Positions 1-8,249 are shown, numbered from the stretch's first letter. The stretch is DNA of 64,000 nt from Pontibacter pamirensis (GCF_010015475.1 NZ_SSNI01000007.1:124001-188000), one strand, 5' to 3'. A program made the numbers and translations. The notes: a model not told the origin generated them from the sequence alone.

Positions 1-1
1 G

Positions 2-1696
2 CAGAAACTATCTGCTGATGAATATATAAAAGAGAAAAGTGATTTCCTGCGGGGAACCATCAGAGAGAGTTTGAGCAACCCGCTGACGGGGGCGCTGGAT
101 CCTGATGATGTAAAGCTGATCAAGTACCATGGTTCTTACCAGCAGTATGACCGGGACTTGGACAGTGAGCGGAAAAGGCAAAAACTGGAGCCTTTATACC
201 AGTTCATGGTCAGGGTGAGAGTGCCGGGAGGTATTACCACACCGGAGCAGTGGGTTGCGCTGGATGCGCTTTCCAACACGTATGGCGATGGCACCATGAA
301 GCTGACCACCAGGCAGTCCTTCCAGTTTCACGGTATATTAAAACGCAACCTGAAGCCGGGTATCAAGGCGATAAACGACACCCTGCTAAGCACCATAGCA
401 ACCTGCGGAGACGTCAACAGGAATGTGATGTGCAATCCTAACCCGTACCAGTCGCAAATACACGAGGAGGTGTATCGTATTGCTGCACACATAAGCGAAT
501 ACTTTACGCCCAAAACAACTGCCTACCATGAAATATGGCTGGACCAGGAAAAGATAAGCGGAACTCCGGACAGAGAGCCTTTATACGGCGAAACATACCT
601 GCCCCGCAAATTCAAGATTGCCATAGCCATTCCCCCAAGAAACGACATTGATACTTTTGCCAATGATTTGGGCCTGATCGCTATCGAGGAGAACAACGAG
701 CTACTGGGTTTCAATGTCTGTGTGGGCGGTGGCCTGGGCAGCACGTTTGGAGACCTAACTACCTATGCGCGTTTGGCAGATGTGATAGGATATGTGCCGA
801 AAGATAAGATAGTTGAAGTAGCAGAAACCGTTATCGCTATACAGCGTGACTACGGCAACCGCGCAAACAGGAGGAACTCCAGGCTAAAGTACACTATCGA
901 CAAGAGAGGCCTGGAGTGGTTTGCAGAGGAGCTGAATTCCCGTTTGGGCTGGGAAATTGAGAGCCCACGGCCCTACCACTTCGAAGCAAACGGAGACAAA
1001 TACGGCTGGCAGAAAGGAACCAACGGCAAATGGTTCTATACCCTGTTCGTGGAAAACGGAAGAGTGAAAGATGAGAAAGGCTACGAGCTCAAAAAAGCAT
1101 TGCGGGAAGTGGCCCTCATCCTGGAGGGAGACATGCGCCTTACTGGAAACCAGAACCTGATTATCGGGAATGTAGAAGAAAAGGACAAGGACGCGATTGA
1201 AGTTATCCTAGCGCAGCATGGTGTACTGAACAACCCGAAGCTAACAGGTCTACGGCTAAGTTCTATGGCCTGCGTTGCTCTGAACACCTGCAGCCTCGCC
1301 TTCGCGGAATCAGAACGCTACTTGCCTTCCCTCATCGATAAACTAGATGTTTTGTTGACACGGCATGGCCTTGAAACAGATGAAATTACTATCCGGATGA
1401 CGGGGTGCCCGAATGGCTGTGGCCGTTCGCCTTTGGGTGAAATTGGGTTAGTAGGCCGTGCCATCGGCAGGTATAACCTTTACCTGGGCGCCAGCCATAA
1501 CGGAGACAGGCTAAATACCTTGTACAAAGAAATGCTTTCCGAAGAGGCTATCATAGAAGTCCTCGACCCGCTCTTTTTGGCCTATGCGCAGGAAAGAGAG
1601 AAGGAAGAACATTTCGGTGACTTTGTTGTCAGAAAAGGAATAGTGGAAGTGACTGACCGGCCAGTTAGGGTATTGAGCTTAAGCGAGAAAGAATAA
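2..1696 (+). CDS. cysI: Sulfite reductase hemoprotein subunit (partial, 5' end outside window)
   Basis: Reduces sulfite to sulfide in assimilatory sulfur metabolism, with siroheme and a [4Fe-4S] cluster; cytoplasmic. The reading frame is open to the left edge: codons from position 2 encode a stretch typical of the family's N-terminus (…DEYIKEKSDFLRGTI…), so the TTG at 71 is not the real start and a short 5' part is missing. The cluster/siroheme cysteines are visible as A-C-V-A-L-N-T-C (about 1269-1290) and T-G-C-P-N-G-C-G-R (1400-1426). The two repeated ferredoxin-like/siroheme-binding halves are both present, and the remaining length fits a full-size CysI. Whether the electron donor is NADPH flavoprotein or ferredoxin cannot be told here. 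It converges on the Rrf2 gene with a shared terminator between. Family identification is firm. Confidence 0.93.
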   Translation, partial: QKLSADEYIKEKSDFLRGTIRESLSNPLTGALDPDDVKLIKYHGSYQQYDRDLDSERKRQKLEPLYQFMVRVRVPGGITTPEQWVALDALSNTYGDGTMKLTTRQSFQFHGILKRNLKPGIKAINDTLLSTIATCGDVNRNVMCNPNPYQSQIHEEVYRIAAHISEYFTPKTTAYHEIWLDQEKISGTPDREPLYGETYLPRKFKIAIAIPPRNDIDTFANDLGLIAIEENNELLGFNVCVGGGLGSTFGDLTTYARLADVIGYVPKDKIVEVAETVIAIQRDYGNRANRRNSRLKYTIDKRGLEWFAEELNSRLGWEIESPRPYHFEANGDKYGWQKGTNGKWFYTLFVENGRVKDEKGYELKKALREVALILEGDMRLTGNQNLIIGNVEEKDKDAIEVILAQHGVLNNPKLTGLRLSSMACVALNTCSLAFAESERYLPSLIDKLDVLLTRHGLETDEITIRMTGCPNGCGRSPLGEIGLVGRAIGRYNLYLGASHNGDRLNTLYKEMLSEEAIIEVLDPLFLAYAQEREKEEHFGDFVVRKGIVEVTDRPVRVLSLSEKE

Positions 1697-1792
1697 GAGG
1701 TCGTGTTTTATAGGGGAAGTTCCAAGTATAGCAGCCAAGACGGCCATTCTCCAATGCAACAGCGCAGGTCTTCAAACTTTTGTCTATAAACG

Positions 1793-1825
1793 AAGGGGCT
1801 GTCCAGATATGCTGGACGGCCCCTT
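1793..1825. terminator. Bidirectional hairpin terminator between cysI and the Rrf2 gene
   Basis: A 14-bp stem, AAGGGGCTGTCCAG against CTGGACGGCCCCTT with one G-U pair, encloses the loop ATATG. It lies between two convergent genes, which fits a shared terminator. The T-run after it is short. Confidence 0.7.
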
Positions 1826-1852
1826 TGAATGTAAGCAGTACGGAGAAAGAAA

Positions 1853-2302
1853 TTATGGTTCTACTTCATGCACGTTGGTTATAAAGTACTTCCCGGAGTT
1901 GATGCCTGCTACCAGGTCATGAACGGATTTTGACTGAAACACCTTCAGCAGGTGGTCGCGGTAAGCTTTTATGTCGTTGTGCAGGGGGCAGGGGTGGTTG
2001 TCAGAGCACTGCTTCATGCCCATGCCGCACTTCTTGAAGGCCTCCAGGCCGTCGATGGTGCGCACTACTTCCAGAATGCTGATCTCACGAGCTGGTCTGT
2101 GTAAGAAGAAGCCCCCTCCAGGGCCCTTCATGGAAGCAATTACGCCCTTACGCACCAGGTCCTGCAGTATCTTGCCCATAAAATGAGCAGGCAGCTCCAA
2201 TTCTCTGGCTATTTCTTTTATTCCTACTTTATGACCCGCCGCATCGTTCATACCAATGTACACGATGGCGCGCAGGGCATATTCGGCTGTTTTCGATAAC
2301 AT
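1853..2302 (-). CDS. Rrf2 family Fe-S transcriptional regulator, NsrR-like
   Basis: A 149-residue Rrf2 protein: N-terminal winged helix (residues 1-70, including the G-P-G-G-G-F wing), a dimerisation helix, and three cysteines C92, C99 and C105 spaced C-x6-C-x5-C, the cluster-binding pattern of NsrR/IscR-type regulators. Family members sense nitric oxide or Fe-S status and repress target genes. The neighbours (RIC repair protein, hemerythrin, DUF59, nitric oxide reductase) favour an NsrR-like NO sensor over IscR, but this is inferred from context. The start at 2302 gives the canonical M-L-S-K-T-A-E-Y-A-L opening. It is the last gene of a leftward series and may also have its own promoter at 2334-2341. 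Confidence 0.85.
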   Translation of the reverse strand: MLSKTAEYALRAIVYIGMNDAAGHKVGIKEIARELELPAHFMGKILQDLVRKGVIASMKGPGGGFFLHRPAREISILEVVRTIDGLEAFKKCGMGMKQCSDNHPCPLHNDIKAYRDHLLKVFQSKSVHDLVAGINSGKYFITNVHEVEP

Positions 2303-2333
2303 GGTAGGTGCTTCTTTTCATTTAATACTGATA

Positions 2334-2341
2334 CAAAGGTA
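2334..2341 (-). promoter_or_regulatory. Possible Bacteroidota -7 box for the Rrf2 gene
   Basis: On the minus strand the sequence reads TACCTTTG, matching TAnnTTTG, about 30 bases upstream of the Rrf2 ATG and just after the DUF59 stop. No convincing TTG -33 element is seen at the expected distance, so this is tentative. Confidence 0.3.
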
Positions 2342-2656
2342 TTACTTCTTATTCAGTTGTTGTAAACCTTCTTCTGTGATCATATCCGGCGACCACATGG
2401 GCGACCAAACCAGTTCCACCTTCACCTCCAGGTTCGGGAAGCGTTTGAGCAGAATCTGTTCTGTGGCTGTTACAATAGTGCTACCCATCGGGCAGCCAGA
2501 CGTGGTCAGGGTAAGCTCCACTGTGAGCTGGTCCTCCTCCAGGCTTACACTATAAACAAGCCCGAGGTCCACAATGTTTATTCCAACTTCAGGGTCAATA
2601 ATATACTTCAACGTTTCGAATACCTCCTGGCCAAGGTCAGGTGCTTGCGTTTCCAT
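2342..2656 (-). CDS. DUF59/MIP18-family metal-sulfur cluster assembly factor
   Basis: A 104-residue protein of the MIP18/SufT/PaaD-like family, which helps insert or mature Fe-S clusters. Family marks: D-P-E-V-G-I-N-I-V-D-L-G-L-V-Y near residues 21-35 and the conserved cysteine C55 in T-T-S-G-C-P-M-G-S. Length is typical for the stand-alone domain. Its start overlaps the end of the upstream membrane-protein gene by 20 bases, showing translational coupling in one operon. With RIC and the Rrf2 regulator nearby it probably serves Fe-S repair after NO damage; that role is inferred. Confidence 0.85.
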   Translation of the reverse strand: METQAPDLGQEVFETLKYIIDPEVGINIVDLGLVYSVSLEEDQLTVELTLTTSGCPMGSTIVTATEQILLKRFPNLEVKVELVWSPMWSPDMITEEGLQQLNKK

Positions 2657-3944
2657 AGGTAAAGGGTTTTAAGTTATGTGCTTTGTGCAGGAGCAGCTGG
2701 AACACATTTATCATGTACAGGGTAGCTGTAACGGTGAAACCAATTGCCCCCGCCAATATAATTTCCTGCTGTTGCAGTAATACGCCACCCATCAGCAGCG
2801 CGAGGCCAAGCAGATAACTGATGTTCTGCCAGCGCAGCAAATTCTGGCTGTAAAGGTCTTTCGGGAGCGGAGTCTTAAAGCGCCCCACGTGGTCTTCATA
2901 AGCATGCATCCAGACGATGAATGGCAGGGTCTTATAAGTTTGCCCCAGTATAAGCGCGGTAATGAAGCCCAGGAAAACTGTAATGCCATACACCAGGTAG
3001 ACGGACGACATAAGAGCTTGTGGCAGGTCCAGGTTAGCGCTCACCACGAGCACCAGCACCAGAGGCAATGCAAGCAGCCCTAAGGCTACAAATGTCTGCT
3101 TCATGCCCAGGTCCACATCCTTTCGCAGCATCGTCTGCTTCGCCTCCTGCACATACAGCAGGAAGAGCACTACACCTCCTGCCACCAGCGCAGCACAGAG
3201 TGTCAGCAGCCCCAGCCGCAAAACCATATGGTCGAACACGAACAGCACCAGCCCGCCGTTGATCAGGTTATAGGACCAGTTGAGCTTTTTAGTGCTGTGC
3301 ACATGCGCCAGCAGGAACATCGGAATCAGTTTGGCCCCCACGCCGATAATGAGCAGCAGGAACCAGCCAGCCATGCCCATGTGCGCGTGCAGCTTCAGGT
3401 AATGCATATGATCCTCGGGCAGAAAAGGCATGGAGAAGTTAACAGCCATCAGCAGGCCTACCAAGCCTGTTATCAGGAGCCAGATAGCGGAAGTCACAAT
3501 AAAATCAGCCTCTATTGTCCACCTCGGTGCTTTTCTGGCGGTCTGGATCACATTCATATTAAACAACAGGAAAGAAACAAATAGGCAACAGGCCGCCAAA
3601 TGCATCACCCAGCCCACTTCAAAATTCCAAAAAGCGTAGGCCAGCAGAATAGTGCCAGTGCCCAACAGTCCAAATGTATAAAGGGCGAGCCGCTCAGAAT
3701 ACAACCGCCCCTCCAGCACCACGGGCAGCAGTTGGTACAGCGCTCCGAAGATGATCATGGTGGCCCAACCCAACACTGCCACATGCGTTAGCGTTAGCAG
3801 TTTAGGATGGAAATAGTGTCCACTAAAGGCATCGGTGGAGAAGAGTAGCAGCACGCTCAGCGCTATAAAAGCCAGGGCAGCAAAAGCATAATGCGGCAGC
3901 ACGACCCATTTGCCCGGTGAGTTGGAGGTGGTGGCAGCGTTCAT
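2637..3944 (-). CDS. Heme-copper oxidase subunit I-like membrane protein
   Basis: A 435-residue polytopic inner-membrane protein with about 12 predicted helices. Histidines sit in helix contexts resembling heme-copper oxidase/NO reductase subunit I: L-T-L-T-H-V-A-V-L-G-W early, and L-K-L-H-A-H-M-G-M-A-G-W-F in the middle. It lacks the complete ligand pattern of a classical terminal oxidase, so it may be a NnrS-like heme/copper membrane protein or a divergent oxidase relative. It lies in the NO-response operon, 2 bases after the DUF2249 gene and overlapping the DUF59 gene. A role in NO tolerance or heme/metal handling is inferred. A second protein of similar type is encoded at 6708-8048. Confidence 0.65.
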   Translation of the reverse strand: MNAATTSNSPGKWVVLPHYAFAALAFIALSVLLLFSTDAFSGHYFHPKLLTLTHVAVLGWATMIIFGALYQLLPVVLEGRLYSERLALYTFGLLGTGTILLAYAFWNFEVGWVMHLAACCLFVSFLLFNMNVIQTARKAPRWTIEADFIVTSAIWLLITGLVGLLMAVNFSMPFLPEDHMHYLKLHAHMGMAGWFLLLIIGVGAKLIPMFLLAHVHSTKKLNWSYNLINGGLVLFVFDHMVLRLGLLTLCAALVAGGVVLFLLYVQEAKQTMLRKDVDLGMKQTFVALGLLALPLVLVLVVSANLDLPQALMSSVYLVYGITVFLGFITALILGQTYKTLPFIVWMHAYEDHVGRFKTPLPKDLYSQNLLRWQNISYLLGLALLMGGVLLQQQEIILAGAIGFTVTATLYMINVFQLLLHKAHNLKPFTYGNAST

Positions 3945-3946
3945 GG

Positions 3947-4414
3947 CTATGTTTGTTTATAGATAATCAGGTGCACCTCTTCAGGAGCAATCGCCTTGCT
4001 GGCAAGTACAAAGCCACGCTCCTCCAGTCTTGGTAACAGAAACTGCGGTACCCGCCTGTGCGTCACGTAAAGGACTTCGCCGGATGGCAATTGCTCCAGC
4101 TCATTCAGAATGGTGACCATTGGCTGGGGCATCTCCAGATGGCGCACATCTACGTGCTTCAGCACAACATCAAACTGTGTCAGTAGCTCCTCAAAAGTTT
4201 TCTCCGTGGCTACACTTTCCCTGATGGCAGTTTCTGCCTTTGCCTCCCTTTCTTCTCCTTTTGGCCAGAAGTAGGAATGCACCAGGTCCGGTCCTCTCAC
4301 TTCCGAGTAACAGGCATACCCTCTCCGGGCCAGAATAGAAATAAGGGGCGTTGGTTCGAAGGTGTTCACCAGCAGCAACACATTTGTGCCGTCCAGCTCT
4401 TCCACCGTGCACAT
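3947..4414 (-). CDS. DUF2249 protein, C-terminal part of a probably frameshifted DUF1858-DUF2249-DUF2249 protein
   Basis: 155 residues. The first half matches a DUF2249 domain that lacks its beginning (E-E-L-D-G-T-N-V-L-L-L-V-N-T-F-E-P-T-P-L); the second half is a complete DUF2249 copy (V-D-V-R-H-L-E-M-P-Q-P-M…G-E-V-L-Y-V-T-H-R). The missing start is found in the frame of the preceding gene (4420-4779): one extra base in the CCCTTCCTG run near 4421-4429 would join …GHVP-F-LKIM… as in the family. Either there is a sequencing error, a genuine frameshift, or re-initiation at the ATG at 4414, five bases after the upstream stop. DUF2249 domains also occur at the N-terminus of RIC in this window. 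Function unknown; linked to NO/Fe-S stress by context. Confidence 0.7.
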   Translation of the reverse strand: MCTVEELDGTNVLLLVNTFEPTPLISILARRGYACYSEVRGPDLVHSYFWPKGEEREAKAETAIRESVATEKTFEELLTQFDVVLKHVDVRHLEMPQPMVTILNELEQLPSGEVLYVTHRRVPQFLLPRLEERGFVLASKAIAPEEVHLIIYKQT

Positions 4415-4419
4415 AATCT

Positions 4420-4779
4420 TCAGGAAGGGACATGGCCCGAAGAGATATCATCGCGCACATCCAGCGTCAGGATATTTGCCGGCGACAGTTGCGCCAGGAA
4501 AGCAGGCTTGGACGCGGCTGCTGCTTCTGCCGGGCTTACGTACGCATGCCCGGAACTGATATGCGTAAAGCCAAGCGGTGCCAGTCTTTTATAAAAATTC
4601 TCTTCTGTGCACCCGCCAATGCGGGCGGCGTCGGCGATGGTTACCCGCGAGGCCAGTAGCTTTTGAAGCAGCGGGTTGCGCAACTTCTCGAAGTGTCGGT
4701 TTATGGAAGCAATGGCTTCCACGGCATTCGGGTTGGCTTTTATTAAAGCCGATATTTTGGTGTTGGCTGCTATGTCCAT
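4420..4779 (-). CDS. DUF1858 protein, N-terminal part of a probably frameshifted gene
   Basis: 119 residues. Residues 1-70 are a DUF1858 domain (M-D-I-A-A-N-T-K-I-S-A-L-I-K…F-E-K-L-R-N-P-L-L), a small helical domain common in proteins of the RIC/hybrid-cluster neighbourhood. After a linker, L-T-L-D-V-R-D-D-I-S-S-G-H-V-P is the opening of a DUF2249 domain, then a stop at 4420. The rest of that domain continues one frame over in 3947-4414. The start at 4779 lies 2 bases from the hemerythrin stop, so the genes are co-transcribed. The two pieces probably form, or once formed, a single protein of about 275 residues. Confidence 0.7.
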   Translation of the reverse strand: MDIAANTKISALIKANPNAVEAIASINRHFEKLRNPLLQKLLASRVTIADAARIGGCTEENFYKRLAPLGFTHISSGHAYVSPAEAAAASKPAFLAQLSPANILTLDVRDDISSGHVPS

Positions 4780-4781
4780 GG

Positions 4782-5285
4782 TTACCCGGCTTTGGGTTTT
4801 GAGGTCCAGAATTCAGGGGTGAAGGTATCGGGCTTCACCGTGTGCCGGTGCTCAAGCAGCTTGCCTGTTATCTCCAGGTCGTCAGCATGCACCACCGCCT
4901 GCAGGTACGGAAACAGCTCGCGCTCTTCCCAGCGGATGTGATCTACCAGGTCCTTTTCCAGCACTTTAAACAAGTCTTTGTTCATCGGGCTTCCTTCTTC
5001 TACCAGTGCTATTAGGGCCTGCAGCAGCCTGTGCTCCTCTTCCAGCCGCATCCGCTCTGTGCTATCTTCCGGCAGCAGCCTGCGCAGCACCCATTCCTCC
5101 TCTTCGCAGTGAGGCTTCAGGATGTTTTCCCAGAAATAGTGCACGTATGCGCGCATCAATTCCAGGTCAGTACCGTTTCGGAGCCCTTGCCGCAATTTCC
5201 AGCAGAACTGTAACCCGAAGTGGTGCTCCCTCGACAGCGGCACCAGGCTCTTATCTCTTTTTTGGGGTGTGGTGGTCTTTTTCAT
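4782..5285 (-). CDS. Hemerythrin HHE domain protein
   Basis: A 167-residue cytoplasmic four-helix bundle of the hemerythrin/HHE family, which binds a di-iron (or heme-iron) centre for O2, NO or iron chemistry. Ligand-type residues are visible: H21-H22 in R-E-H-H-F-G-L, H and E residues in L-K-P-H-C-E-E-E-E-W, L-E-E-E-H-R-L-L, and D-H-I-R-W-E-E-R-E-L-F-P. It sits at the head of the string hemerythrin, DUF1858/2249, membrane protein, DUF59, with spacings of 2-6 bases or overlaps. Upstream (5286-5504, 219 bases) is non-coding and can hold the promoter. A role in NO/oxidative defence is inferred. Confidence 0.88.
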   Translation of the reverse strand: MKKTTTPQKRDKSLVPLSREHHFGLQFCWKLRQGLRNGTDLELMRAYVHYFWENILKPHCEEEEWVLRRLLPEDSTERMRLEEEHRLLQALIALVEEGSPMNKDLFKVLEKDLVDHIRWEERELFPYLQAVVHADDLEITGKLLEHRHTVKPDTFTPEFWTSKPKAG

Positions 5286-5504
5286 GGCTTTAATGGTTTT
5301 TGTCTGAATCAGGATTTGCTGAATTTTTAAGATTGGCAGGATGATGTGAAGGAGAACATGATACTTTAAAAACTCCCCTCCTTACATTAGCCGAAACAAG
5401 AGTTTTAAGCTAACGAGCATAGCCTTAAGGGACAATTGACTGGTCATGCTTTCATCAAATCCTGTTCATCTTAATCATCCTGCATTTTCTGATTCAGACG
5501 TATT

Positions 5505-6461
5505 TTACTTCAATACTTCTTTCTCCAGCTCCAGCGCTTTCGGGAACAGGAGGTTATTCTCCAGGTGGATGTGGCGGTGCAGGTCTGCCTCAAATTCCTG
5601 CAGCTTTTTAAAAGCAACTGTGTAGGTTGCACAGGCATCCGCTGGCAGTGTATAATTGTTGGTCAATTCACGGATAGCTTCCAACTCGCCGCCGGCCGCT
5701 TCGTGCTCCGTTTCCATCATGTTGATCGGGTTCTGGATAGTGCCAAAGGGTGGTCTGTCCAGCTGTATACCCTGCTTCTTCGCCTCATCCAGTTGTTTGA
5801 TGAAAGGAAACAGCACCCGCTCCTCCTTCGGCATGTGCGCCTCCAGTTCGTTTGCCACGTTCACGAAGTGCTTCGCCACCTCCAGCAGCTCCGGATGCTG
5901 CTTGCCGTGCACGCGGGCAATTTTGGTGGTATACTCATAGAGCGCCGGAATGGCCTCGCGCACATACTTGTGGTGCATGTTCACGATGTAGTCTGCCAGG
6001 AAGGGAAGCTCCCAGCTACCGTAGTCTGTTTCGCGGGTCTCCGCTGCCGTGGAGGCATTCAGTTCTTTTTCCAGTGTCTCCTGGTCTATGCCTTTTTCCT
6101 CGCAGGCCTGAGCCACCGACTTTTTACCGCCGCAGCAGAAATCGATGCCATACTTCTTGAACACCTGCGCCTTCCTAAAATCTTTGGCCACTAGTTCGCC
6201 TACCGTCTCGCCTTCTTCCTGTGTCAGTTTGGAGATTTTCACTTCCCACACGGCAGGCCCCTGCTCCAGGTACTCCCATTTAAAGATGTTGCCGCGCTCG
6301 CCCAGCAGCTGGTAGTAGAGCGGTTTCGGGTCGTGGTCGTTGTGAATGATAAAAGCTTCGCCGCCCTTCAGGTTGTCAAACCGCTCGAAGATGGTGGGGT
6401 GCTTCAGACGTGGCTCAATGATAGTTACGTCCAGGATTTCTATGTTTTCTGTGGCTTCCAT
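5505..6461 (-). CDS. ric: Iron-sulfur cluster repair di-iron protein RIC (YtfE/ScdA/DnrN) with N-terminal DUF2249 domain
   Basis: Repairs Fe-S clusters damaged by nitric oxide or oxidants, using a di-iron centre; cytoplasmic. 318 residues: DUF2249 domain at about 8-78 (I-L-D-V-T…H-D-P-K-P-L-Y-Y-Q-L), the ScdA N-terminal domain at about 85-130 with the signature G-I-D-F-C-C-G-G (C109-C110), then a hemerythrin-like bundle with N-M-H-H-K-Y, H-M-P-K-E-E-R-V-L-F-P, M-E-T-E-H-E and H-R-H-I-H-L-E-N-N-L-L-F-P. The fused DUF2249 is an accessory domain. It is separated from the hemerythrin gene by 219 bases, so it may be transcribed separately or at the head of the operon. The Rrf2 regulator at 1853-2302 is a plausible controller. 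Identification is firm. Confidence 0.93.
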   Translation of the reverse strand: MEATENIEILDVTIIEPRLKHPTIFERFDNLKGGEAFIIHNDHDPKPLYYQLLGERGNIFKWEYLEQGPAVWEVKISKLTQEEGETVGELVAKDFRKAQVFKKYGIDFCCGGKKSVAQACEEKGIDQETLEKELNASTAAETRETDYGSWELPFLADYIVNMHHKYVREAIPALYEYTTKIARVHGKQHPELLEVAKHFVNVANELEAHMPKEERVLFPFIKQLDEAKKQGIQLDRPPFGTIQNPINMMETEHEAAGGELEAIRELTNNYTLPADACATYTVAFKKLQEFEADLHRHIHLENNLLFPKALELEKEVLK

Positions 6462-6707
6462 GTGTATAAGTTTTTATGTGTCAGGAATGAATCAACACTA
6501 TAAAGGTAAAAAATTGACACCAGAATAAAAGAGTATAAAGTCTTCTATTAAAATAATCCTCGTCATTCTTTCATGGTGCTAACCATATCGCGACAGAGAT
6601 ATACATTGACACAGCCCTACTTAAAACAGAGAGCCAGAGGTGATTTTGTTTTACTTGGATTTGTTTAACAGCTATATATGAAAACACAGCCTCTCATTAG
6701 GGTGCTT

Positions 6708-8048
6708 TTACTTTGCTGCTGATACCAGATGAATTGCCTGTTGTTTTATCAAAGGCTTGCCTTCCTCGGCTGCAGGTTCCTTTCCAGACTTTAACTGACT
6801 CATAAAAAGCAAGCCTAAACCGATGGGCATCGGAATGCTGAAGAGGAGCATCAGCAGGTTGAAAGAGGGTATAAAAGGAAGCCTCAGCCACAGGAGCGTA
6901 CCTTGCAGGAACATCAGCAGTTCAGTGCTGAAAAAGCCAAGCAGCAGCAATACCAAGCCAAATTTCCCGTATTTGCCCAGGCGGTAAATCCCCAGCTGCA
7001 GCATTGTACCAAGCAGGAAGAGCGATACAAAGCCAATGAGCGACAGGTGCAGGTACCCAATGATAAAATAGCGCACACGGTACGCCAAGTCTGCCAAAGC
7101 AGGCAAGGCAGAAACAGCCTGCAACGCCAGCTTCACTACGAAAAAGAACATGGCCAGCCCCACCAGCAACTGTACCCACGGCTTCAGCAGGGCCATTACC
7201 TGCTGGCGCACCTGCCAGAGCAGCTTCAGCAACAGGTACAGCGCCATGAGCTGCATCAGTCCGGCAGCCCCTCCTATCCAGTACACCACAGTTGCAGGCT
7301 TCGCCCAGAGCACGGACAACGCCACGGCAGGCACGCAGGCCACGGCTAAAAGCCAGAAGGCGTTTATGGCTAGTTTCTTTGAGTAAGCAATGTGATGATG
7401 CTCCAGGAACCAGAACAGCATACCCAGCACGGCAAACGTAAACCAGCCATTGTACTGGAAATGGAGGTAAAAGTAGATGGCTGAATAATACGCGACGCCA
7501 CCGGAATTACCCGCCGCCATAATAGGTCCTATAGCCCAGGGGCCTATAGAAGAGAGCACCAGGAACAGCAGACTGGCACCAAGGTATTGCAAGGCGGTGC
7601 GGTGCTTCTGCTGCAACGCTTTCTGCTGGTTTGCCTGCTTCCAGAAGGTATAGGCAAACCAGTAGCTCAGCAGGATGTGTGTAGTAGAAAAGACAATAGA
7701 AAGCAGCGCGTACCCTTGTACCGGAAAGCTTAGCATCATCCCCACCACCGACACTTGCGTCAGGAAGAACTGCCGTTTGAAAGACTTCCGATCTTTGTCT
7801 GTTTGGGGCGGAAACATATAGAGCAGCACCGCGAAAAAAGCACAGTAGAGCCAGCCCAGCAGCGCCACATGCGAGTGCCCATGCAACACATATTTATAGT
7901 TGACGCCAACTATAGGATTCACTATCAGCCAACGGAGCAACAGCCCCATGGCAGCAACCAGCGCAAAATAGCCCAGGGCTACGTTGGCCCTGATTTTTGC
8001 CACTGTAAAATGCCGGCTTACCTTTGTCTCTTCTTCCTGTAACAGCAT
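6708..8048 (-). CDS. Polytopic membrane protein, heme-copper oxidase subunit I-like
   Basis: 446 residues with about 12 hydrophobic helices. Histidines fall in oxidase-like contexts: Y-V-L-H-G-H-S-H-V-A-L-L-G-W, Y-F-Y-L-H-F-Q-Y-N-G-W-F, F-L-E-H-H-H and Y-L-H-L-S-L-I-G-F. It resembles the protein at 2637-3944 in layout, without clear sequence identity. The start was chosen at 8048 because a strong Shine-Dalgarno (AAGGAGA) lies 3 bases upstream of it; a frame extension to 8219 crosses a palindromic control site and reads as non-coding. It is divergent from the 604-residue unknown gene, and two FNR-like boxes lie between. An NO-, heme- or respiration-linked role is inferred; the exact function is unknown. 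Confidence 0.68.
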   Translation of the reverse strand: MLLQEEETKVSRHFTVAKIRANVALGYFALVAAMGLLLRWLIVNPIVGVNYKYVLHGHSHVALLGWLYCAFFAVLLYMFPPQTDKDRKSFKRQFFLTQVSVVGMMLSFPVQGYALLSIVFSTTHILLSYWFAYTFWKQANQQKALQQKHRTALQYLGASLLFLVLSSIGPWAIGPIMAAGNSGGVAYYSAIYFYLHFQYNGWFTFAVLGMLFWFLEHHHIAYSKKLAINAFWLLAVACVPAVALSVLWAKPATVVYWIGGAAGLMQLMALYLLLKLLWQVRQQVMALLKPWVQLLVGLAMFFFVVKLALQAVSALPALADLAYRVRYFIIGYLHLSLIGFVSLFLLGTMLQLGIYRLGKYGKFGLVLLLLGFFSTELLMFLQGTLLWLRLPFIPSFNLLMLLFSIPMPIGLGLLFMSQLKSGKEPAAEEGKPLIKQQAIHLVSAAK

Positions 8049-8155
8049 CGTCTCCTTTTTTGCGGTGCCCTCTGTCGCTTCAAGCAGCCATTCTATACCT
8101 GGCTGAACATTACCCGGCACTACACAAAAATACGCGAACGCTCTGCCGCATAAAA

Positions 8156-8167
8156 TGATAATTATCA
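8156..8167. promoter_or_regulatory. FNR/CRP-family-like palindrome TGAT-N4-ATCA, site 1
   Basis: The sequence TGATAATTATCA is a perfect 12-bp palindrome with the half-sites and 4-base spacing of FNR/ANR/DNR boxes (TTGAT-N4-ATCAA core). It lies 108 bases upstream of the ATG at 8048. No regulator gene of that family is in the window; the match is by pattern only. Confidence 0.5.
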
Positions 8168-8233
8168 CCCCGCTACATGCTATGAAGGAGTTGCAGGGAA
8201 ATTGCGCCAGCGCCAGCATACGACAAATTAACT

Positions 8234-8249
8234 AATGATTTTTATCATT
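8234..8249. promoter_or_regulatory. FNR/CRP-family-like palindrome TGAT-N4-ATCA, site 2
   Basis: AATGAT-TTTT-ATCATT is a perfect inverted repeat with a 4-base spacer, containing TGATTTTTATCA. It is 80 bases centre-to-centre from site 1, in the same divergent region, and 353 bases upstream of the ATG at 8602. Confidence 0.5.

Noticed and set aside
8049..8219. N-terminal extension of the membrane protein at 6708
   Set aside because: It crosses the TGATAATTATCA site, and a strong Shine-Dalgarno precedes the ATG at 8048.
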